From positions 186,001-250,000 of the forward strand of contig NZ_JBQHVU010000001.1 of NCBI RefSeq assembly GCF_052064335.1: a stretch of DNA of 64,000 bases. Direction: 5' to 3'. Of this stretch, positions 60,180-64,000 are shown piece by piece. Position numbers and translations under genes: made by a program. The stretch is from Weimeria sp002480925 (GTDB lineage: Bacteria > Bacillota > Clostridia > Lachnospirales > Lachnospiraceae). A model generated the notes under the pieces. The model saw nothing but the letters and a program-made list of their open reading frames with translations, was not told where the DNA came from and searched no databases. Positions within the stretch are counted from its first letter, which is position 1, and the number at the start of each line of letters is the position of its first letter.

Positions 60180-61084
60180 TTCTTCTGCCTCCCTGTGCAA
60201 ATATCCTCGATTATTTCCCTTAAAGGTCTTATAGCCTTCACCTGTCCTGCTGTCTGTCCTGCCATCAGGCTTCCGGTCTTTGTATCTCCGTCAAAAACTG
60301 CTCTTCTTAAGCTCCCAAGTGTAAACTTTTCAAGCTCCTCCAAGGAAGCTCCTGCCTTCTCGCTCTTTATGTACTCCCTTGTCATCCTGTTCTTAAGTAC
60401 TCTTACAGGGGCTCCGCCTATGCGTCCTGTGACTACTGCATCAGTGCCTTTTGCCTTTACTATGGCCTCCTTGTAAGCTGGATGGATAGGACACTCCTCT
60501 GAGCATAAAAGAGCCGTACCCACCTGTACTCCGCAGGCACCGAGATCCATTGCTGCCTTAAACTGTCTGTGGTCTCCTATACCGCCTGCTGCTATAACAG
60601 GGATATTTACTGCGTCGCAGACCTGAGGCACCAGAGTCATAGTAGTCATCTCTCCTATATGTCCTCCGCTTTCGCATCCCTCGGCTATCACTGCATCAGC
60701 TCCATCACGCTCCATCAGGATAGCAAGAGTAGATGAAGCCACAACAGGGAAGACCTTTATCCCTGCTTCCTTCCATTTTTTCATGAATCTTCCAGGATTT
60801 CCTGCTCCGGTCGTAACGAACCTGACGCCTGTCTTAATAACAATATCAGCAATTTCCTCGATCTGTGGATGCATAAGCATCAGATTCACTCCGAATGGCT
60901 TATCTGTTTTTTCCTTCGCTATACTGATTTCCTCTCTGATACGGTCAGCGCTGAATCCTCCTGAGGCAATAAGTCCCAGTCCTCCGGCGTTTGATACGGC
61001 GGCTGCAAAGCTTCCATCTGCTATATTTGCCATTCCGCCCTGAATAAGCGGGAACTCTGTCCCCGTAAGATCTCTTAAATCCAT
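60176..61084 (-). CDS. fabK: Enoyl-ACP reductase II FabK
   Basis: FMN-dependent reduction of enoyl-ACP, replacing FabI, so triclosan insensitivity would be expected from the family. The 302-residue TIM-barrel protein has FPLIQGGMANIADGSFAAAVSNAGG in outline (core IQGGMA, residue 13), FGVNLMLMHP near 65, VIAEGCESGGHIGE near 133, VIAAGGIGDHRQF near 160 and GVQVGTALLCSEE near 182. It stands between fabH and fabD, the usual place. No fabI is seen. Confidence 0.95.
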   Translation of the reverse strand: MDLRDLTGTEFPLIQGGMANIADGSFAAAVSNAGGLGLIASGGFSADRIREEISIAKEKTDKPFGVNLMLMHPQIEEIADIVIKTGVRFVTTGAGNPGRFMKKWKEAGIKVFPVVASSTLAILMERDGADAVIAEGCESGGHIGEMTTMTLVPQVCDAVNIPVIAAGGIGDHRQFKAAMDLGACGVQVGTALLCSEECPIHPAYKEAIVKAKGTDAVVTGRIGGAPVRVLKNRMTREYIKSEKAGASLEELEKFTLGSLRRAVFDGDTKTGSLMAGQTAGQVKAIRPLREIIEDICTGRQKN

Positions 61085-61100
61085 AATGCCCTTTCTGCGC

Positions 61101-62048
61101 TTATCTATAACTAACTATGCAGCTCCCCCAGGTAAGTCCGCTTCCAAATCCTAAGAGAAGCAGTTTCTCGCCGCTATGCAAAAGTCCCTTCTCCTCCATC
61201 TCTGCTATGCAGATAGGGATAGAGGCTCCTGAGGTATTTCCTATCCTGTCTATATTACAGTAGAATTTTTCTCCGGGAAGCTTCATGGCCCTTACAACGT
61301 GATCGATTATCCTCTTGTTGGCCTGGTGACAGACGAACCAGTCTATCTGATCGCAGGTCATTCCTGCCTTTTCAAGAGTCGTGTTTATCATATGGGGAAG
61401 TATCCTTACTGCGAATCTGAATACCTCCTTACCGTCCATCCTTATATATGAGCTGTCTGACTTGGCTCCCATGCAGTTTATGGCTAGTGAGCTTTGGGCT
61501 CCTAAAACTGATGCATAGCTTCCTTCGACAAGCCTTATCACAACGGCTCCGGCTCCGTCACCAAACAGTATATTCGTAGATCTGTCAGTCATATCAAGAA
61601 GCTTTGAAAGCTCCTCGACACCTGTGACAAGAGCATAGGGTCTTTCCGGATTTGCATACAGAAATGATCTGGCGGTCTCTATAGCGTAGGGAAAGCCTGA
61701 ACAGGCTGCATTAATATCAAAATAAGGGATATCCTTATCGAGCCCTAAGGCTTGCTGCAGCTGGGAAGCAACAGACGGAGTGGAATAATCTCCTGAAAGC
61801 GTGGCTACTATAACAAGACCGATCTTCTTCCTGTCTATCCCGGACTTCTTTAGTGCCCTTTCTGCTGCCCGTAAAGCAAGGGAGTTGGCGCTCTCTTTTC
61901 CCTCGGTAAAGCGCCTCTCCCTGATGCCTGTTCTTTTGACTATCCATTCGTCGTTCGTATCTTCAATGGCAGCCAGATCATCGTTTGTGACAGCCCTTGA
62001 AGGAAGAGATAGACCTGTGGATATTATCTGAACTGATTTCATAATCAT
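61101..62048 (-). CDS. fabH: 3-oxoacyl-ACP synthase III FabH
   Basis: Starts fatty-acid chains from acyl-CoA and malonyl-ACP. The 315-residue protein has DEWIVKRTGIRERRF near residue 33, the Cys nucleophile in DINAACSGFPYAIE near 112, FVCHQANKRIIDH near 240, and NIDRIGNTSGASIP near 268, completing Cys-His-Asn. The ATG overlaps the accA stop as ATGA; a second ATG two codons later is possible. Confidence 0.95.
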   Translation of the reverse strand: MIMKSVQIISTGLSLPSRAVTNDDLAAIEDTNDEWIVKRTGIRERRFTEGKESANSLALRAAERALKKSGIDRKKIGLVIVATLSGDYSTPSVASQLQQALGLDKDIPYFDINAACSGFPYAIETARSFLYANPERPYALVTGVEELSKLLDMTDRSTNILFGDGAGAVVIRLVEGSYASVLGAQSSLAINCMGAKSDSSYIRMDGKEVFRFAVRILPHMINTTLEKAGMTCDQIDWFVCHQANKRIIDHVVRAMKLPGEKFYCNIDRIGNTSGASIPICIAEMEEKGLLHSGEKLLLLGFGSGLTWGSCIVSYR

Positions 62049-62998
62049 ATTTTTCTGAACTTACGATGTCTGTCGGCAACAAGCTCCCTTGGAGACATCC
62101 TGACAAGCTCCTTTAAATTCCTTTCGATCGCCTTGTCAAGCGCATCATATACGCTTACCGGATCAGATGATGCTCCGCCTGCAGGCTCAGCTATTATCTC
62201 GTCTGCCATCTTGTCCTTATACATATCGTCTGCCGTCAGATGCATAAGTGAGCAGGCCTCCTTCTTTCTGGACGTATCCTTGAAGAGGATAGAGCAGAAG
62301 CCCTCTGGTGAAAGCACTGAGTATACTGCATACTCAAGCATAAGGAGACGGTTTGCAACAGAAAGAGCCAGAGCTCCTCCTGAATTGCCCTCTCCTGTGA
62401 CTACAGAAATCACCGGGACCTTCAGATGGCTCATCATGGCCAGTGATCTGGCTATAGCCTCTCCCTGTCCATGAGCCTCTGCCTCCATACCCGGATACGC
62501 TCCAGGTGTATCTATAAATGTGATTACAGGTCGGTTGAATTTCTCTGCCTCACTAAACATCCTCATGGCCTTCCTGTATCCTTCCGGAGAAGGCATACCG
62601 AAACGGCATCTCATGTTTTCCTCGAGGTTCTTTCCCTTCCTGTGGCCTAATACCGTAACAGGCATCCCGTGATATAAGGCTATACCGCCGTAGATGGCCT
62701 CATCATTATCATAGAGATGATCGCCTCTTATTTCAAAGAAATCTGTAAAAAGGGCATCGATAAAGTCAGTAATATGAGGTCTGCCTGAAAATCTTGCTAT
62801 ATAAACATGATCCTCAGGCTCAAGATCCCTGCACTGCTCGAGAAGATCACTTCTAAGGCCCTCAAGGTGTCTTAGCTCATCCTGCTTGTCATAGTATTCC
62901 TGCCCTACTGCATCTCCGTTCAGCTCGGTAAGAGCCTGCTTGGCCTCGGCTATCTGCTGATCGGTCTTTGAAACAAGCTCCAGAATCTTATCTACCAT
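62045..62998 (-). CDS. accA: Acetyl-CoA carboxylase carboxyltransferase alpha subunit
   Basis: With AccD it transfers CO2 from biotin to acetyl-CoA. The 317-residue protein has an N-terminal helical part, ARFSGRPHITDFID near residue 68, GHRKGKNLEENM near 118, FIDTPGAYPGMEAEAHGQGEAIA in outline (core DTPGAYPG, residue 158), and VTGEGNSGGALAL near 195. The ATG at 62998 follows AGGAGGG and overlaps accD by 11 bases. Confidence 0.95.
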   Translation of the reverse strand: MVDKILELVSKTDQQIAEAKQALTELNGDAVGQEYYDKQDELRHLEGLRSDLLEQCRDLEPEDHVYIARFSGRPHITDFIDALFTDFFEIRGDHLYDNDEAIYGGIALYHGMPVTVLGHRKGKNLEENMRCRFGMPSPEGYRKAMRMFSEAEKFNRPVITFIDTPGAYPGMEAEAHGQGEAIARSLAMMSHLKVPVISVVTGEGNSGGALALSVANRLLMLEYAVYSVLSPEGFCSILFKDTSRKKEACSLMHLTADDMYKDKMADEIIAEPAGGASSDPVSVYDALDKAIERNLKELVRMSPRELVADRHRKFRKI

Positions 62999-63797
62999 TC
63001 GACCCTCCTGCTGTCTTAAACCCATGAAGCATCAGGATCCTTGTGATAGTGGCCTTAAGCTCATCTCTTGGAACAATCGCGTCTATAAAGCCATGCTCAT
63101 AAAGATACTCAGCTCTCTGAAACCCTTTTGGAAGCTTCTTTCCAATAGTCTGCTCTATGACCCTGGGGCCTGCAAAGCCTATAAGTGCCCCTGGCTCTGC
63201 TAATGTGATATCACCAAGCGTCGCAAAGGATGCAGTAACCCCGCCTGTAGTAGGATGGGTAAGCACGCTTATGTAAAGGCCTCCGTCTCTTGAGAACTGC
63301 TCTACTGCATCGGCAGTCTTTGCCATCTGCCAGAGAGAGAACATACCCTCCTGCATCCTGGCACCACCAGATGCCGAGAAAATTATAAGCGGAAGCTTGT
63401 GTCTTCCTGCATATTCTATGGCCCTTGTGATCTTCTCACCACAGGCCTGACTCATAGAGCCCATGAAGAATCTGCTGTCTAAGACTATCACAACAGACTT
63501 CACTCCTGAAATCTTGCCAACTGCTGTAACAGCTGTCTCCTTAAGGCCGGTCTTTTCCTCTGCCTCCTTAAGCTTTCCCCTGTATCCAGGGAAATCAAGC
63601 GGATCATCCGATGAAATCCCCGTATTTGCTACCTTCATGCTTCCGCTGTCAAGAATGATAGAAAGCCTGTATGGTGCAGAAATATTCTTGAGCTTTCCGC
63701 AAACCGGACAGGTATAGTAGTGGCTCTCCCACTGGCTCTTTCTCGATCTTCTGTGACAGCCCTTGCACATTATGAAAGGATCTGTTTCTATATCCAT
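62988..63797 (-). CDS. accD: Acetyl-CoA carboxylase carboxyltransferase beta subunit
   Basis: The 269-residue partner of AccA. An N-terminal zinc ribbon (CKGCHRRS and CPVCGKL, residues 11-36) is followed by the crotonase-like domain with FSASGGARMQEGMFSLWQMAK in outline (core SGGARMQEG, residue 143), TTGGVTASFATLGD near 180 and GFAGPRVIEQTI near 202. AAGG precedes the ATG, which overlaps the acpP stop as TAATG. Confidence 0.96.
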   Translation of the reverse strand: MDIETDPFIMCKGCHRRSRKSQWESHYYTCPVCGKLKNISAPYRLSIILDSGSMKVANTGISSDDPLDFPGYRGKLKEAEEKTGLKETAVTAVGKISGVKSVVIVLDSRFFMGSMSQACGEKITRAIEYAGRHKLPLIIFSASGGARMQEGMFSLWQMAKTADAVEQFSRDGGLYISVLTHPTTGGVTASFATLGDITLAEPGALIGFAGPRVIEQTIGKKLPKGFQRAEYLYEHGFIDAIVPRDELKATITRILMLHGFKTAGGSNGR

Positions 63798-64000
63798 TAT
63801 TCTGCCTTTTTGATCTCGTCAAAGATATCCTGAACCGTAACAAGCTTCTGTACGTCCTCCTCAGGGATCTTGACTCCGCTCTCATCCTCGATGGTCATCT
63901 GAAGCTCAACAATAGAAAGTGAGTCTGCACCAAGGTCATCAATAAGTTTTGCCTCTGGCTTTACCTCTTCCTTGTCTACATCAAGCTCGTCTGCGATAAT
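63797..64000 (-). CDS. acpP: Acyl carrier protein (5' end outside the window)
   Basis: The last 67 residues of an ACP are visible on the minus strand, running into the window edge. They contain LIDDLGADSLSIVEL, with the Ser that carries phosphopantetheine, and end TVQDIFDEIKKAE. Only about ten N-terminal residues should be missing. It is upstream of accD in the fab operon; whether it is the first gene cannot be seen. Confidence 0.95.
   Translation of the reverse strand: MIADELDVDKEEVKPEAKLIDDLGADSLSIVELQMTIEDESGVKIPEEDVQKLVTVQDIFDEIKKAE

Overview
This window reads as a chromosome segment of an anaerobic Gram-positive bacterium of the Bacillota, most probably a member of the Lachnospiraceae or a close relative. 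The evidence is gene content: CodY, type III glutamine synthetase, IorAB with PaaK, FabK instead of FabI, PerR with a reverse rubrerythrin, an IreB-RuvX-DUF1292 block, an HPr homologue without the active histidine, and two large proteins of a type I know only from Lachnospiraceae genomes. Typical AGGAGG ribosome binding sites and TTGACA/TATAAT promoters agree. Nearly all genes lie on the minus strand in tightly packed operons. No tRNA, rRNA, CRISPR array, intact insertion sequence or prophage was recognised.

Layout from low to high coordinates, transcription mostly leftward. 1-5.5 kb: codY (cut by the window edge), topA, dprA and comM/yifB. 5.6-8 kb: a DUF5662-like gene and a GlgX-like protein that has lost all three catalytic carboxylates of GH13. 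8.1-18.3 kb: a small UvrD-like helicase, glutamyl-tRNA synthetase fused in frame to a membrane-anchored coiled-coil module, a TPR-like protein, a degenerate Hsp70/actin-like protein and a very large solenoid protein. The last four are translationally coupled and look like an uncharacterised system. 18.3-20.2 kb: a HisC/CobD-like aminotransferase (plus strand), then folT behind a tetrahydrofolate riboswitch. 20.3-24.2 kb: asnB-glnN behind a consensus promoter and a leader terminator hairpin.

24.2-41.1 kb is dominated by RNA modification and housekeeping: yajC, tgt, aroC, a lactonase-like propeller, a TrhP-type U32 protein, trmR, rnjA, a DUF1292 gene, ruvX, ireB, mtaB, an HPr/Crh-like gene, prmA, a cysteine desulfurase with thiI, and paaK-iorB-iorA for aryl-acid metabolism. 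41.1-48.6 kb is more accessory: a sodium:neurotransmitter-type symporter, a GNAT protein, a ROK sugar kinase, an unknown plus-strand gene, an iron alcohol dehydrogenase with a leader terminator, a repeat-bearing non-coding stretch, perR and rubrerythrin (plus strand), and an acyltransferase. 48.6-56.7 kb holds carB, carA and the single-chain purL. 56.8-64 kb is the type II fatty-acid operon acpP-accD-accA-fabH-fabK-fabD-fabG-fabF-fabZ, cut inside acpP by the window end and without accB or accC.

The strongest candidates for something new are the four-gene cassette at 9.9-18.3 kb, with its synthetase fusion, and the catalytically dead GlgX-like protein. Gene names rest on motif and sequence recognition alone. 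No database search was possible.
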